From Alphaproteobacteria bacterium (GTDB lineage: Bacteria; Pseudomonadota; Alphaproteobacteria; CAAGCB01; CAG-977), in the NCBI GenBank assembly GCA_900768875.1, contig CAAGEP010000003.1:310001-374000 (forward strand): a stretch of 64,000 nt of DNA, written 5' to 3'. A program made the position numbers and the translations under genes. Under the pieces are notes generated by a model that did no database searches, was not told the origin of the DNA, and was given only the letters and a program-made list of their open reading frames with translations. Shown here piece after piece: positions 16,085-24,886 of this stretch. Each line of letters opens with the position of its first letter. Positions within the stretch are counted from its first letter, which is position 1.

Positions 16085-18166
16085 ATGTCTTTAAGCACAT
16101 TCTTTAACCCCCGTTCCGTCGCCGTCGTCGGTGTTTCCGCCGATGAATCGAAACTGGGTGCGGTCGTTTTCAAAAACTTGATCGAAGCCGGATTTGAAGG
16201 AACGCTGTACGGTGTCAACCCGAAATTGGCGGGACAGGAATTGAAAGGCAAAAAATGCTTTGCTTCCGTCCGCGACATTCCCGAACCCGTCGATTTGGTC
16301 GTCTTGCTGGTTCCCGCGCGTTTCTGCGAAGCCGCCGTTGACGACGCGATTGCAAACGGCGCGAAGAATGTCAGCATCATCACCGCGGGTTTCGGCGAAG
16401 CGGGACACAAGGATTTGGAAATGAGCATCGCCAAAAAATGTTTGGACGCGGGTATCAACCTGTTGGGACCGAACTGCTTGGGACATATTTCCACGTTTGA
16501 CAAACTGAACGCCAGCTTTGCGCCGTGCTTCCCCCTGCAGGGCAACGTCGCCTTTATTTCGCAGTCGGGCGCGTACTGCTCGGCGATTTTGGACTGGGCT
16601 GAAGAAAAAGGCATCGGTTTTTCGCACTTCATTTCCATCGGCAACAAAGCCGATTTGAACGAAGCGTCCCTGCTGGAAGCCATTCAGCACGACGAACACA
16701 CCAAAGCGTTCGTTTTCTATCTGGAAGGATTGAAAAAAGGTCAGGAATTCCTGCGCGTTTTGAAAGAAGTCAGCAAAACGAAACCCTGCGTCATCATGGA
16801 ACCGGGCAAATCCTCCAAAGCGCAGGCGGCGAGCTTGTCCCACACGGGATCGTTGGCTCCGAACTACCGTGTTTTGGAAATCGCTTTGCAGCGCAGCGGC
16901 GCGATTCAAGTTTATACGACGCGTGAACTGTTCGGCGCGCTGGAATTGTTGCAGCACGTCAACCACACGGACTTTTCGGGTTCCGTTGGTATTCTGACGA
17001 ACGCGGGCGGCGTCGGCGTTTTGTCTTCCGACCTGTGCGAAGAAGCGCATTTGGATTTGGCGCGTCCGTCCGAAGCCACGATTGAAAAACTGCGTGCGGT
17101 TCTGACGGCGGAAGCGTCCGTCGGCAACCCGATTGACGTTGTCGGCGACGCAAAAGCCGACCGTTATGAAAACGCTCTGCGCGTTTTGTGCGAATCCGGC
17201 GAATACAAGAACATCATCGTTCTGTTGACCCCGCAGATGTCCACCGAACCCACGGAAACCGCCGAAGCCGTCGTCAAATTGGCGAAAGAATACAAAAACG
17301 TCAACATCTTCTGTTCGTTCATCGGCGGTCAGCGCGTCCGCGAAGCCGTCAACCTGCTGAAAGCGGCGAACGTCTTGGCGTACGACTACCCGACGGACTG
17401 CATCCGTTTGCTGGGATTGATGAAAGCGCAGATGGCGTTCAAGGGCATGCCCGAAGTCAAAGCCGAATTGCGCGAAGTCCCCGCCGAAATCCGCGAAGAC
17501 GTCAAAAAAGCGGTTGCCGACGGTCTGGCTTCCCTGCCCCAGTCCACGATGAACAAAATCATGGACCATTACGGCATTGACTATCCGAAATGCGGAAACT
17601 TCACCGACAAAGCGGAAGCTCTGGCTTTCTGCAAAAAGCTGTTCCCCGCTCCCGTCGTGTTGAAACTGTCGGCTCCGGACGCTTTGCATAAAACGGAAAT
17701 GAAGGGCATTTACCTGAACATTGACGACGAAGCGAAGTTCAACGCCGCGTTTGACGAACTGACCGCGACGATTGCCAAATTCCAGCTGAAGAACGCCAGC
17801 GTTCTGATTCAGGAAATGATTGTCAAAGCCACCGAAACGATTATCGGCGTGAATTCCGACAAAAACTTCGGCCGCGTGATGATTTTCGGCACGGGCGGCA
17901 TCTATACGGAAGTCATGCGCGACACGACAATGCGTATTTTGCCCGCGAACGACTTTGACGCGATGATTAAAGAAACCAAAGTCGGAACGATTTTGAACGG
18001 CGTCCGCGGCGAAGAACCCAAAGCGGTCGGACCTTTGGCGGAAACGCTGAAGAAAGTTCAGGAATTGGTTTTGGAAATCCCCGAAATCAAATCCATTGAC
18101 GGCAACCCCGTTTTGGTCACCAAAGACCGCGCGGTCGTCGTGGACTTCAAGATGTTGCTGAAATAA
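16085..18166 (+). CDS. ADP-forming acetyl/acyl-CoA synthetase (fused alpha-beta)
   Basis: Converts acyl-CoA, ADP and phosphate to the acid, CoA and ATP (or the reverse). Start chosen at 16085 (MSLSTFFNPRSVAVVGVSAD) with AAAGGA upstream. The 693 residues show a CoA-binding Rossmann domain (1-130), succinyl-CoA-ligase-like domains (GPNCLG near 140; the histidine-containing SLSHTGSLAP near 255) and a C-terminal ATP-grasp domain (from about 470, including VLKLSAPDALHKT). This is the ACD alpha-beta fusion. A Pat-type fusion would also have a GNAT domain, which is absent. Monocistronic, with a terminator after it. Substrate specificity is unknown. Confidence 0.88.
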   Translation: MSLSTFFNPRSVAVVGVSADESKLGAVVFKNLIEAGFEGTLYGVNPKLAGQELKGKKCFASVRDIPEPVDLVVLLVPARFCEAAVDDAIANGAKNVSIITAGFGEAGHKDLEMSIAKKCLDAGINLLGPNCLGHISTFDKLNASFAPCFPLQGNVAFISQSGAYCSAILDWAEEKGIGFSHFISIGNKADLNEASLLEAIQHDEHTKAFVFYLEGLKKGQEFLRVLKEVSKTKPCVIMEPGKSSKAQAASLSHTGSLAPNYRVLEIALQRSGAIQVYTTRELFGALELLQHVNHTDFSGSVGILTNAGGVGVLSSDLCEEAHLDLARPSEATIEKLRAVLTAEASVGNPIDVVGDAKADRYENALRVLCESGEYKNIIVLLTPQMSTEPTETAEAVVKLAKEYKNVNIFCSFIGGQRVREAVNLLKAANVLAYDYPTDCIRLLGLMKAQMAFKGMPEVKAELREVPAEIREDVKKAVADGLASLPQSTMNKIMDHYGIDYPKCGNFTDKAEALAFCKKLFPAPVVLKLSAPDALHKTEMKGIYLNIDDEAKFNAAFDELTATIAKFQLKNASVLIQEMIVKATETIIGVNSDKNFGRVMIFGTGGIYTEVMRDTTMRILPANDFDAMIKETKVGTILNGVRGEEPKAVGPLAETLKKVQELVLEIPEIKSIDGNPVLVTKDRAVVVDFKMLLK

Positions 18167-18193
18167 TCGACAACATCTCAAAACCGATTATCT

Positions 18194-18221
18194 AAAGAGC
18201 CGCCCGAAAGCGGCTCTTTTC
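18194..18221 (+). terminator. Terminator after acyl-CoA synthetase
   Basis: AAAGAGCCGC CCGAAA GCGGCTCTTTT: a strong stem followed by a short T-run. Confidence 0.85.
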
Positions 18222-18229
18222 ATTATATC

Positions 18230-18258
18230 TTGATTAGATATTTTGTCGATGGTATCAT
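18230..18258 (+). promoter_or_regulatory. Promoter of the lipoprotein pair
   Basis: TTGATT (18230-18235), a 17-base spacer, then TATCAT (18253-18258), 33 bp before the ATG at 18292 and just after the preceding terminator. Confidence 0.55.
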
Positions 18259-18291
18259 TAACCATCTTTTAACCATTCGAGGGGATATACA

Positions 18292-18585
18292 ATGAAAAAG
18301 CTTGCATTGTCCTTTGCGGCGCTTACCTTTTTGTCCGGTTGCGCTTACGTTACGCCCGTTTCCAACACGACCGATTTATCAAAGGTCGATTTTTCAAACA
18401 GCTATGAATTCAAACAAGGATCGGATTGCTCCTATTCTTTGCTGGGATTGTTGCCGGTAACGCCCGGAGCGCGCTTTATCGAAGCGGTGCAGGATGCCAA
18501 TTTGACAAAAGTCAATTTTGTTGAATCCGGATACGAATATTATTTGCTGTTCGGTCGCCATTGCGTTCGCGTTTACGGAGAATAA
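18292..18585 (+). CDS. Small putative lipoprotein
   Basis: Unknown function. 97 residues with a lipoprotein signal ending LSGC (Cys at about residue 17). Mature part: TTDLSKVDFSNSYEFKQG, a C-x-x-x-L-L-x-L-L-P segment and a C-terminal RHCVRVYGE. It resembles small TRL-like lipoproteins in layout, but I cannot assign it. A frameshifted paralogue lies inverted at 19444-19682. RBS GAGGGG lies upstream; the next gene starts 2 bp after the stop. Confidence 0.72.
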   Translation: MKKLALSFAALTFLSGCAYVTPVSNTTDLSKVDFSNSYEFKQGSDCSYSLLGLLPVTPGARFIEAVQDANLTKVNFVESGYEYYLLFGRHCVRVYGE

Positions 18586-18587
18586 GC

Positions 18588-19403
18588 ATGAAAAAAAGCC
18601 TTGTTTTATTGACAACGCTGGGATTAACGGCTTGTCATTCCATTAATATGCGCGCATTGACGAAAGTGGAAGAAGGTTCGTCCCTGCAGTTGCCGCAACT
18701 GGAGGCCGTTTACGAAAGCCGCGTTGCACAAGCCGGTTCGGCGCGTCAATGTAATTCTTCCGTTGTTAAAAGCAACAGCCCTTATGCCAGAATTTTTTAT
18801 CGTGAAGTCGAAAAAAATATTTCCGACTATTACACGCCCAAAGCCGGTTATATCAAGCTGAATTACGTTTCGACCCAAACGGGCAGCGGCAACGGCTGGA
18901 CTTTTTTCAGTATAATTCCGCCGTTTGTTTTAAACTTGTTCGGCATGCCGATGTCCTCTGCGACATACGAAACCGAAATGGAAGTTCGGATTCTGGATAA
19001 CGACTGCAATCCCGTTAAAATCTACCGCGAAACCGCGGAAGAAACGGAATATATGGCTATGTGGTGGGGGTATGGTTCGCCTGATTACAAAACAAAAGCG
19101 TCGCTGTCCAGCTATAAGGTTGCTTTTGAAAAAATCAAACAAAAAATCGCCAAAGACCGCGACTTGATTGAATCCCGTTTGACCGCCAAGACCGAGGATA
19201 AAAAAGAAGCTTCGGCATCCAACAACCAGCCCGTTACCGTTGTTATCAACAACAACATCGGCACTTCCAAAGACACGCCGAGCGAAACGGCAGTCAGTGA
19301 CGAAAAAACGGAACAAGATGTAAAACAGCCCGCCAAATCCGAAAAAAGCGCGGCAAAATCAAAAAAGAAAACAAATTCGAAAACCAATAAAACAAAAAAA
19401 TAA
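18588..19403 (+). CDS. Putative lipoprotein with charged C-terminal tail
   Basis: Unknown function. Start at 18588 (MKKSLVLLTTLGLTACHS), with RBS GGAG inside the end of the preceding gene. The lipobox LTAC places the acylated Cys at about residue 16. The middle region has a hydrophobic segment (FFSIIPPFVLNLFGMPM, about 108-124). The tail from about residue 190 is low complexity, rich in Lys/Ser/Glu, ending in repeated K-S-K-K-K-T-N. 271 aa. Probably an envelope protein co-transcribed with the small lipoprotein before it. Confidence 0.72.
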   Translation: MKKSLVLLTTLGLTACHSINMRALTKVEEGSSLQLPQLEAVYESRVAQAGSARQCNSSVVKSNSPYARIFYREVEKNISDYYTPKAGYIKLNYVSTQTGSGNGWTFFSIIPPFVLNLFGMPMSSATYETEMEVRILDNDCNPVKIYRETAEETEYMAMWWGYGSPDYKTKASLSSYKVAFEKIKQKIAKDRDLIESRLTAKTEDKKEASASNNQPVTVVINNNIGTSKDTPSETAVSDEKTEQDVKQPAKSEKSAAKSKKKTNSKTNKTKK

Positions 19404-19412
19404 TTCAACGCA

Positions 19413-19440
19413 AAGAGCCGCTCGCCAGAGCGGCTTTTTT
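19413..19440. terminator. Bidirectional terminator
   Basis: AGAGCCGCTC GCCA GAGCGGCT followed by T6, between the lipoprotein gene and the inverted pseudogene. An A-rich stretch on the left side could serve the leftward transcript. Confidence 0.8.
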
Positions 19441-19443
19441 ATT

Positions 19444-19682
19444 TCAATAGCCATAGACTCTGACGCAATCTTTTTGAAACAGGATAAAATTTTTGTAATT
19501 GGCGTCACCGAAAGGCCCCAACAACCAAAGAATGTGGTAACAACAACTTTCTCCTTCCCGTATTCTTTGTTTTGAGAAGTCAACTTCTGATAAATCAACC
19601 ATATTTAATGTGTCGGTATATGCGTATAAGAACACGCGGATAAAAAACACACCGTCATCAGCGTTAAAAGAAGCTTTTTCAT
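19444..19682 (-). pseudogene. Frameshifted paralogue of the small lipoprotein
   Basis: On the leftward strand an ATG at 19682, preceded by AAAGGGGAA, opens MKKLLLTLMTVCFLSACSYT with a good lipobox (SAC), then stops after CSYTHIPTH. The -1 frame continues with MVDLSEVDFSKQ..., and ends KDCVRVYGY, matching TTDLSKVDFSN...RHCVRVYGE of the gene at 18292. One lost base (or two gained) near 19615-19640 explains the break. It could be a true pseudogene or a sequencing error. Confidence 0.75.
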
Positions 19683-19706
19683 ACTATTCCCCTTTCTTTT
19701 CTGAAC

Positions 19707-20014
19707 AAAAAAAAGACCGCCTTTTAAAAGCGGCACGGGGAGTTAGAACAATCAACTGTTGCGGTGATCCTTTTGACCTTTAAAGCATACAGGGTACGCT
19801 TCTGAACATACGCCAAAAGCTCCCCGAACCCATAAGGAAATCGGGGATATAATTCCGTTTTACGATACGCAAAACGGTTACGATGCCATATCATCAAGCA
19901 CCGGCAACAGAAGAGAGCTGTTCTAAGGCTCCGCACCTCTTTTTCAGGCACTGGCATGCGGACATTCACCCGCAAGCGTGTAATTAGTTCAAAAGGCAAG
20001 ATTTTTTTGCTTTT
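19707..20014 (-). ncRNA. Candidate structured RNA, about 300 nt, with intrinsic terminator
   Basis: This fills most of the 411 bp gap 19683-20093. Read leftward it contains an 8 bp closing helix (CCTTTTGA at 19989-19996 with TCAAAAGG at 19769-19776) and internal hairpins CCGTTTT/AAAACGG, TCCCCGA/TCGGGGA and GCGG/CCGC. It ends in a terminator (19707-19734, CCGCTTTT/AAAAGGCGG then TCT8). A TATAAA lies at 20021-20026 with no clear -35. A 91-codon TTG-started frame crosses it but stops inside the terminator stem and has no recognisable domain, so I treat it as spurious. I could not match it to 6S, tmRNA, SRP RNA or RNase P RNA by their conserved motifs. Confidence 0.5.
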
Positions 20015-20093
20015 TACTATTTTATATCCAAAGGCACGCTTTTCTTTCGGGCTGTTTTGTTGTAAACTGACCTAAAAAAAGGAGGACATGCCT

Positions 20094-20819
20094 ATGAATA
20101 AACTGGTTAAAATCGGTTGCTACGGTATTGGAACCGCCGTTGTGCTGGCCGGCGGCGGATATTTGTTTCGCAATCAAATTATTGCCGCGGCGATTGAAAC
20201 GGTCGTTCCGAAAATCACCAAAACGGCGGTAACGGTCGGTGCCGTTGACTTTAATCCTTTCGACGGACAAGCCGCAATCAAATCGTTGACTTTGGGCAAC
20301 CCCGCGGGCTTCGACGGCGATATGCTGAAAATCGCCGATATCAGCGTCAAACTTGAACCCAAAACGGTTTTGTCGGATAAAATCATCATTCATGATATTT
20401 TCATCAACGGCGTTTCCGCCAACTATGCCGTATCTTCGTACGGGATATCCAACCTTTCCCTTTTACAGCAAAACATAGAGGGTAACAAGGAGCCTGCAGC
20501 CGCTGTAAAAACGGATGCCGCAAAACAAACCGCCGCCCCGAACGAAGTCAAACCCGAAAAGAACATCGTCATTGACAGCTTCACATTGACGAACGCGGAG
20601 GTATCCGCGTCGTTTGCAGGAATCGGCGCAACAATGCCCCTGCCCGACATTCATATGACGGACATCGGCAAAGCAGAATCCACCTCGGTCAAAGAGGCTC
20701 TGGCCGACATCTTGTCCGTTTTTTCAAAAGAAACCCTCACAGCCCTTCAAGGATCCGCGAAGGACGCTTTGAAATCCGGCACAAAATCCTTGAACAAGCT
20801 GATGAGGAAAATATTTTAA
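20094..20819 (+). CDS. AsmA-like / DUF748-like envelope protein
   Basis: 241 residues starting at the second of two nearby ATGs (20094), because AGGAGG then lies 8 nt upstream. An N-terminal membrane anchor (VKIGCYGIGTAVVLAGGGYL) is followed by a segment like the start of AsmA/DUF748 proteins: VGAVDFNPFDGQAAIKSL, then DMLKIADISVKLEP and KIIIHDIFINGV. It is much shorter than full AsmA-clan lipid-transfer proteins and ends with a short helical tail. Likely periplasmic and membrane-anchored. Its stop overlaps that of the convergent nitroreductase by 4 bp. Confidence 0.6.
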   Translation: MNKLVKIGCYGIGTAVVLAGGGYLFRNQIIAAAIETVVPKITKTAVTVGAVDFNPFDGQAAIKSLTLGNPAGFDGDMLKIADISVKLEPKTVLSDKIIIHDIFINGVSANYAVSSYGISNLSLLQQNIEGNKEPAAAVKTDAAKQTAAPNEVKPEKNIVIDSFTLTNAEVSASFAGIGATMPLPDIHMTDIGKAESTSVKEALADILSVFSKETLTALQGSAKDALKSGTKSLNKLMRKIF

Positions 20820-21397
20820 GCGGGATAGCCTATAGTCTGGGTGATGATGACTTCTTTATCGCCCAGATTAAGGGCTTTGGCCAAGCCGTCAAAATCAACC
20901 AGTCCGCGCACAACATTGTTTAATCCCGCCGAAGCGCAATACAACCCGACATTTTGGTATGCCGAACCGGCATGAGTTCCTGCATATCTGTGCTGTTTTT
21001 CAACAAACAGCAGAGTCAGCGGTGCTTCGCGCGCGAAATCCTGCGGTCCCAACAGGGAGCGCAAATCTTTTTGGCCGACTTGTTCCAAAACGTTATCTTT
21101 GGCGTTGTATAGAAAAGCCCCGTTCGGCAACAGAGCATAAACTTCCATACCTTGCTCGTTGCGGGCGGTGGGAATGGTGCGTTTGTTTGGACGGTTGAAA
21201 CCGTAAGCCGCCCACAGAATGTTGCTTAAATCCTGCGCGGAAACAGGCCTGTCGGCGAATTCGCGCACGGTTTTGCGTTCCGCCATGGCTTGCATCAGCG
21301 GTTTTCCACCCGTTGTTTCGGGTACGGGCAAAGTGATGTTTTCGGCGTTGGCAATACCGCTTGCCAACATCGTTAAAGCAAATACAGTCTTGTTCAT
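20816..21397 (-). CDS. Secreted nitroreductase-family protein (SagB-like)
   Basis: FMN-dependent nitroreductase fold, probably periplasmic. Start at 21397 (MNKTVFALTMLASGIANA), whose ATG overlaps the stop of the upstream GGDEF-EAL gene (ATGA); the frame extends 29 codons further up inside that gene. A signal peptide covers residues 1-18. The motifs ERKTVREF, LSNILWAAYGFNRP, GTHAGSAYQNVGLYCASAGL and the ending ITQTIGYPA match SagB-type oxidoreductases. 193 aa. The exact substrate is unknown; export of a flavoprotein of this type is uncommon. Confidence 0.75.
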   Translation of the reverse strand: MNKTVFALTMLASGIANAENITLPVPETTGGKPLMQAMAERKTVREFADRPVSAQDLSNILWAAYGFNRPNKRTIPTARNEQGMEVYALLPNGAFLYNAKDNVLEQVGQKDLRSLLGPQDFAREAPLTLLFVEKQHRYAGTHAGSAYQNVGLYCASAGLNNVVRGLVDFDGLAKALNLGDKEVIITQTIGYPA

Positions 21398-23853
21398 TCG
21401 TAAAACTTCTCTTTCTTTAAGAACGCGGGAATTTCCGCCGCGGGTATCGGCCGGCTGATAAGATAGCCTTGGATGACATCGCACCCCTGTTGTTTCAACA
21501 ATTCCAACTGTTCTTTGGTTTCAACACCTTCGGACACGATTTCCAACCCCAAAGTGTGCCCCAAGTTTATAATGGCGCGGGCGATTTCCGCGTCGTCGTA
21601 ATTGTTGGTCATATCACGCACGAACGACTGGTCGATTTTCAGCCTGTCAACATCGAAGCGTTTCAAATAACTCAACGACGAATATCCCGTACCGAAATCG
21701 TCAATCGCCAACTTGATGCCCAACCGCGACAGCCGCGACAGGATATTGTCAGCCTTACGCGCATCCTGCATAACGACGCTTTCGGTCAGCTCCAGTTCCA
21801 GCCTGTCGGGAGTGACGCCGCTTTCGTTCAACATTCTTTCAATAGAGCCGACCAAATCCTCCTGCTGGAATTGAATGGCGGACAAATTTACGGCGACCGA
21901 GATTTTCGGCAACCCCATTTCATCCCACAGTTTGATATGGCGCAACGCTTCGCGCAAAATCCAATCCCCCAAGGGAATAATCAAGCCCGTATCTTCCGCA
22001 ATCGGGATAAAGCGCACGGGCGACACCATGCCGCGCGTCGGATGAAACCAGCGGATAAGAGCCTCCGCCGACAGAATTTTTCCCGTTTTGACATCGAACT
22101 GCGGTTGGAAAAACAAAGCAAACTCGTTCTGAAGCAGCCCTTTGCGCAAATCGCGCTCAAGAGCAAGATTGTCCTCGGTTTCTTCGTTCATTTCCTGTGA
22201 AAAGAAGAAATAGCTGTTCGGTGCGGCATGGGACGCCGTGCGCAAAGCCATATCCGCAAAATTAACCAGCTTGTCGGGTTCCGTTCCGTCGTCGGGATAT
22301 ATGGAAATGCCGATGTTTGCCCCAACGTTGACTTCCGTATTTTCGATAAAAACAGGTTCCAAAATCGATTCAATCATATTGCGGGCGCGCATGGCGGCGG
22401 CCTCGGCGTTTTTGACGCCTTCAACAATGACGGTAAACTCGTCCCCGCCGATTCTGGCCACGAAATCTTTGCCGCCCCCCGTTTTTGACAACCGCTGAGC
22501 AACAATCTTCAGCAGTTTGTCGCCGGCCGCATGTCCAAGCGTGTCGTTGATGCGGTTGAAATTCGTCAAATCCGCAAAAATCAAAGCGACTTTTTGTTCT
22601 TGCGCCTCAGCGCGCTTTAAAATCGGACGAAGCTGTTCGTAAAACAAACTGCGGTTCGGCAAGCCCGTCAACTGGTCATAGTTGGCAAGATGCAAAACCA
22701 GCCCTTCGGCATTTTTGCGCGCGGTCACATCATTGCGGACAAACACGCAGTAGGCCAGTTTCCCGTCCGCACCCACAATCGGAGTCACTCGCTGTTCAAC
22801 CGTGTACAAAGCCCCCGACTTTTTCCGTTCCGTGATTTCGGCGCACCAGTTGTTTCCCGCTTGAAGCGTCGCCCACATTTCGGCATAAAAGGCATCATTC
22901 TGGTTTTCCGTCTTGACCAAAGGCAATACCTGCCCGACAACTTCGCTTTCGGTATAGCCGCTCATTCTGCAAAAAGCGGGATTGACCCAAAAAACAACGC
23001 CGCTGCTGTCCGTAATGGCAAACGCGTTCGGCGATGTTTCCAAAGCCGCACCCTGCAATCGCAAAGTTCGCTGATTGGCCGCCATTTGCATTGCCATGGC
23101 GATGCGCAGGGAAAACGTTTCCAACCGCTGAACCGTGGCGGAATCCAATTTTCCCGTTTTGGAATGAATTTCCAAAACTCCCTCGACACCGTCATGCGTT
23201 ATCAGCGGAAAAACAAGTATCTGGCGAATATGCGCGCGTCCGTCGGAATCTACGACTTTATCGTCGGCCAGTTCGATGATTTTGGTGCGTTTCGTACGTA
23301 TCGCCTGTCCCGTCGGTCCGAACTTTTCGCTCAAATCGTCCCAACGGATTTGTTGACCGGGGAAGCCTGCCGCCAAAGTTCCCGCCGCCGCGCAGACGGC
23401 AACCGATCCGTCCTTTTCCTTTTTGCCTATCCAAGCCAAAGGACAGCCGAGCAAATCAACGATTTTTTCACAAATATAGGGACAGAACTGTTCATACGTC
23501 TGTCCGCGCATCACGCGGCGCAAAGTCGCATGCAAAACAGCGTCCATGGCCGTGGACAAACGACTGCGGGAAATGTCGCGCAACTGACATACAAAGCCGC
23601 CGTCAACCGGAGTAACAACCGCTTCCACGGGAAATTCCGTGTCATCCTTGCGTAAACCGATTGTTTCTGAAGTATTTGAATTGTCATTGGAATCACAGAT
23701 TTTTTTCAGTGCGCCGAAAGGATTGCCGTTCTGATTTTCATCGGGCAAAACCCCCCTTACGCGCCGACCGACAAGTTCGCCGTTTTCATAGCCGAACAAT
23801 CGGTTGGCAGCCGAATTCGCCGATGAAATGCTTCCGTCCGGATTGATTTTCAA
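21394..23853 (-). CDS. PAS-GAF-PAS-GGDEF-EAL cyclic-di-GMP protein
   Basis: Likely bifunctional c-di-GMP enzyme. Order: PAS (1-50), GAF-like (about 130-260), PAS (about 270-385), GGDEF (about 390-555, intact FVARIGGDEFTV) and EAL (about 565-810, intact AEALIRWFHP and IDDFGTGYSSL). Both catalytic signatures are conserved. The start is uncertain: TTG at 23853 leaves a truncated-looking PAS, while the frame stays open to 23892, and a CTG at 23889 sits 9 nt after AAAGGA. There is no transmembrane segment, so cytoplasmic. It is translationally coupled to the nitroreductase and divergent from motAB. Confidence 0.88.
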   Translation of the reverse strand: MKINPDGSISSANSAANRLFGYENGELVGRRVRGVLPDENQNGNPFGALKKICDSNDNSNTSETIGLRKDDTEFPVEAVVTPVDGGFVCQLRDISRSRLSTAMDAVLHATLRRVMRGQTYEQFCPYICEKIVDLLGCPLAWIGKKEKDGSVAVCAAAGTLAAGFPGQQIRWDDLSEKFGPTGQAIRTKRTKIIELADDKVVDSDGRAHIRQILVFPLITHDGVEGVLEIHSKTGKLDSATVQRLETFSLRIAMAMQMAANQRTLRLQGAALETSPNAFAITDSSGVVFWVNPAFCRMSGYTESEVVGQVLPLVKTENQNDAFYAEMWATLQAGNNWCAEITERKKSGALYTVEQRVTPIVGADGKLAYCVFVRNDVTARKNAEGLVLHLANYDQLTGLPNRSLFYEQLRPILKRAEAQEQKVALIFADLTNFNRINDTLGHAAGDKLLKIVAQRLSKTGGGKDFVARIGGDEFTVIVEGVKNAEAAAMRARNMIESILEPVFIENTEVNVGANIGISIYPDDGTEPDKLVNFADMALRTASHAAPNSYFFFSQEMNEETEDNLALERDLRKGLLQNEFALFFQPQFDVKTGKILSAEALIRWFHPTRGMVSPVRFIPIAEDTGLIIPLGDWILREALRHIKLWDEMGLPKISVAVNLSAIQFQQEDLVGSIERMLNESGVTPDRLELELTESVVMQDARKADNILSRLSRLGIKLAIDDFGTGYSSLSYLKRFDVDRLKIDQSFVRDMTNNYDDAEIARAIINLGHTLGLEIVSEGVETKEQLELLKQQGCDVIQGYLISRPIPAAEIPAFLKKEKFYE

Positions 23854-24073
23854 AACGGCGCTTTGATTGTTTTCTAACAGCGAAACCAGCTTTCAATTCC
23901 TTTCCCAACGGCTGAAATTCATTCTTGTTTTATAACCGAACCCCGACAAAATTCCAAGCCTTTTTGAACTGTTTTGTTAAAATTATAGTCTTTCGGGGTT
24001 TTAATCGTTGATTTTTCGCTTTCACCGCGGTAAAAATTATCCTGCAAGCGTATGTATCGACTAAGGATTTGTC

Positions 24074-24874
24074 ATGTCAAAAAGCTCTCTTTTCGGTTTG
24101 ATTCTCGGTTGGGGGATTGTTTTCACATCCATTCGTCTGGCAACGCCGGATATGCTGATGTTTTGGGATTTGAACAGCTTTCTGCTGGTAATTATCGGTC
24201 CTTATTTTTCGATGCTGGTGGCCTATCCCGCTTCGGATATCAACGCCGCAAACAAGGATTGGCTGAGCATTTTCAAATTCCAAAAAATCGAAAAGATTTC
24301 CTATAAGGACGAGGTCGGCCGCTTTGTGCAATGGGCGTACATCACACAGAAAAACGGATTGCAAGGGCTGGAAAACGAAGCTTTGACCACCCTTGGCAAC
24401 GACGAACCGTTTTTAAAATACGGCGTCGAATTGGTTATTTCCGGATACACGGGACCGGAAATTCGTGAAATTTTGAAAGAATCTGCGTTCAGTTCCTATC
24501 AGCGATCGGGAAAAACATCAGAAATTCTGACCAACATCGGGGCTTACGCTCCGGCGTTCGGGATGGCCGGCACGCTCATCGGACTGGTTGTCATGCTGTC
24601 CAATATGGGGGCGGATCCCGCCGCTATCGGTTCGGGCATGGCGGTGGCGTTGATTACGACGTTTTACGGCGTTATGTCTGCCCGTTTGATTTACCTGCCT
24701 GCGGGCATCAAACTGACCGCGCGAAACGATGAAATCCTGTTCCGCAACCTGTTGATTACGGAAAGTTTGGTTTTGCTGGCCGAACGCAAAAGCCCCCGTT
24801 ATATCCAAGACAAGCTCAATGCGTTCCTTGACCCGTCGCAACATTTCCTGATTGACCGCGACATGCAGCGTTAA
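24074..24874 (+). CDS. motA: Flagellar stator protein MotA
   Basis: Proton-channel stator subunit. Four membrane segments are visible: residues 4-22, 34-50, and a C-terminal pair (about 155-175 and 187-210). The MotA/TolQ/ExbB-type segment APAFGMAGTLIGLVVMLSNM is the family core. RBS AAGGA precedes the ATG; motB follows 12 bp later. 266 aa. Only stator genes are present here; other flagellar genes would lie elsewhere, or the pair could drive another process. Confidence 0.85.
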   Translation: MSKSSLFGLILGWGIVFTSIRLATPDMLMFWDLNSFLLVIIGPYFSMLVAYPASDINAANKDWLSIFKFQKIEKISYKDEVGRFVQWAYITQKNGLQGLENEALTTLGNDEPFLKYGVELVISGYTGPEIREILKESAFSSYQRSGKTSEILTNIGAYAPAFGMAGTLIGLVVMLSNMGADPAAIGSGMAVALITTFYGVMSARLIYLPAGIKLTARNDEILFRNLLITESLVLLAERKSPRYIQDKLNAFLDPSQHFLIDRDMQR

Positions 24875-24886
24875 AGAGGTTCCGCC

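Noticed and set aside
19724..19999. 91-codon leftward frame in the lipoprotein-AsmA gap
   Set aside because: TTG start without RBS, no domain, and it ends inside an intrinsic terminator stem; the structured-RNA reading explains the region better.
19707..20014. 6S, tmRNA, SRP or RNase P RNA
   Set aside because: No GAGGAAAGTCC-type motif, no TTCGAATC T-loop with tag frame, and no SRP apical loop; identity left open.
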